Assembly: GCA_049600855.1 (NCBI GenBank)
Contig: JBMYQA010000330.1
Coordinates: forward strand, 1 to 6,269
Direction: 5' to 3'
DNA: 6,269 nt
From: JBMYQA01 sp049600855
Lineage (GTDB): Bacteria; Bacteroidota; Bacteroidia; Cytophagales; Flammeovirgaceae
Shown here: piece by piece, positions 5,612-6,269 of the stretch
Position numbering within the stretch: position 1 is the first letter of the stretch
Layout: every line of letters begins with the position of its first letter
The notes under the pieces: model-generated
What the model was told of the DNA's origin: nothing
Database searches by the model: none
The model's input: the letters and a program-made list of their open reading frames with translations, nothing else
Translations under genes and position numbers: made by a program

Positions 5612-6269
5612 ATGCAACAAATAAAGAAAATTCTTATTTTACGGTTTTCATCCATCGGTGATATTGTATTAACCACACCAGTGGTACGAACATTAAAAAC
5701 TCAGCTTGAAGGTGTTGAGATTCATTATTGTACCAAGCCTCAGTTTGCATCTATCTTGGAAAACAACCCACACGTTGATCAAGTACACACCCTTACCAAA
5801 CCACTGAGCAAGTTAATTAGGGCCTTAAAAAAAGAGCAGTTCGATGTGATTATCGATCTGCATAATAACCTCAGGACCAAGATCATTAAATTGCGTTTGG
5901 GTGTAAAAAGTTATGCGTTTAACAAACTCAATTGGGAAAAATGGTTATATGTGAATTTCAAAATTAATAAGCTACCGAATATTCACATTGTTGATCGTTA
6001 CATGGCCACCACCCAAGCATTGGGAGTGAAAATGGATATGGGAGGTTTAGATTACTTCATTCCGGAAAAAGATCATGTGGAATTAGCATGGTTGCCCGAA
6101 ACCCATCAGAAAGAATACATTGCCCTCGTTGTTGGAGCACGGCACGCTACGAAACGACTCCCCACGAAACGATTAATTGAATTATGCGATCGCATTAACA
6201 AACCGATTGTCATATTAGGGGGCAAGGAAGATGCAGCAGTTGGTGAGGAAATTGAGGAATTCTTTAAAA
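5612..6269 (+). CDS. Glycosyltransferase family 9 (heptosyltransferase-like), C-terminus cut by the window edge
   Basis: Open from the ATG at 5612 to the window end, 219 codons of a protein that usually has about 320-350 residues. The start KILILRFSSIGDIVLTTPVV (6-25) is the GT9 signature; Asp17 in SSIGD matches the catalytic Asp of WaaC/WaaF. DVIIDLHNNLRTK at 78-90 and HIVDRYMATTQALGV at 125-139 are further family blocks of the acceptor-binding domain. ALVVGARHATKRLPTKR at 171-187 begins the donor-binding Rossmann domain, with Lys181 at the phosphate-contacting position, followed by PIVILGGKEDAAVGEEI. GT9 enzymes act on the cytoplasmic face of the inner membrane and add sugars, usually heptose from ADP-heptose, to the LPS core or other glycans. 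Here the donor is unproven. The start lies 30 bases after the SDR stop, suggesting one transcript. The call is firm at family level only. Confidence 0.93.
   Translation, partial: MQQIKKILILRFSSIGDIVLTTPVVRTLKTQLEGVEIHYCTKPQFASILENNPHVDQVHTLTKPLSKLIRALKKEQFDVIIDLHNNLRTKIIKLRLGVKSYAFNKLNWEKWLYVNFKINKLPNIHIVDRYMATTQALGVKMDMGGLDYFIPEKDHVELAWLPETHQKEYIALVVGARHATKRLPTKRLIELCDRINKPIVILGGKEDAAVGEEIEEFFK

Overview
The window looks like a chromosomal piece of a Bacteroidota genome, probably Flavobacteriales or a related order (order-level placement is inference). Three things point there. One protein carries an N-terminal signal peptide and a type A C-terminal sorting domain of the type IX secretion system, which is confined to this phylum. 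Several upstream regions carry exact or near matches to the Bacteroidota -7 promoter element TAnnTTTG. No gene start has a convincing Shine-Dalgarno sequence. Noncoding DNA is very AT-rich. I see no mobile element, tRNA, rRNA, CRISPR array or phage gene.

Layout: positions 1-852 (minus strand) hold most of metF, methylenetetrahydrofolate reductase, with its C-terminus cut by the window edge. A divergent AT-rich intergenic region of about 580 bases follows, with candidate promoter elements for both sides and a few short repeats and hairpins. Positions 1434-2213 (plus) encode a secreted T9SS cargo protein of unknown function. It ends in a 14-bp perfect inverted repeat that overlaps the stop codon, and a classical intrinsic terminator lies directly behind. 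From about 2340 onwards everything is on the plus strand: a MacB/FtsX-type ABC transporter permease (2406-3722), a short glutamyl-tRNA synthetase-like protein of the GluQ-RS type 12 bases later (3735-4664), then after 110 bases with a plausible promoter an SDR oxidoreductase (4775-5581), and 30 bases later a family 9 glycosyltransferase that runs off the right edge (5612-6269).

How the genes work together: the window reads as ordinary core and envelope genes placed side by side, not as one pathway. metF serves one-carbon/methionine metabolism. The permease and the GluQ-RS are probably cotranscribed, but no functional link is evident. The SDR and the glycosyltransferase are probably cotranscribed, and the latter suggests surface-polysaccharide or LPS work. 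I did not find a convincing new multi-gene system. The items most worth a second look are the T9SS cargo protein, the stacked hairpins at its 3' end, the permease without an adjacent ATPase, and the GluQ-RS with its altered motifs.
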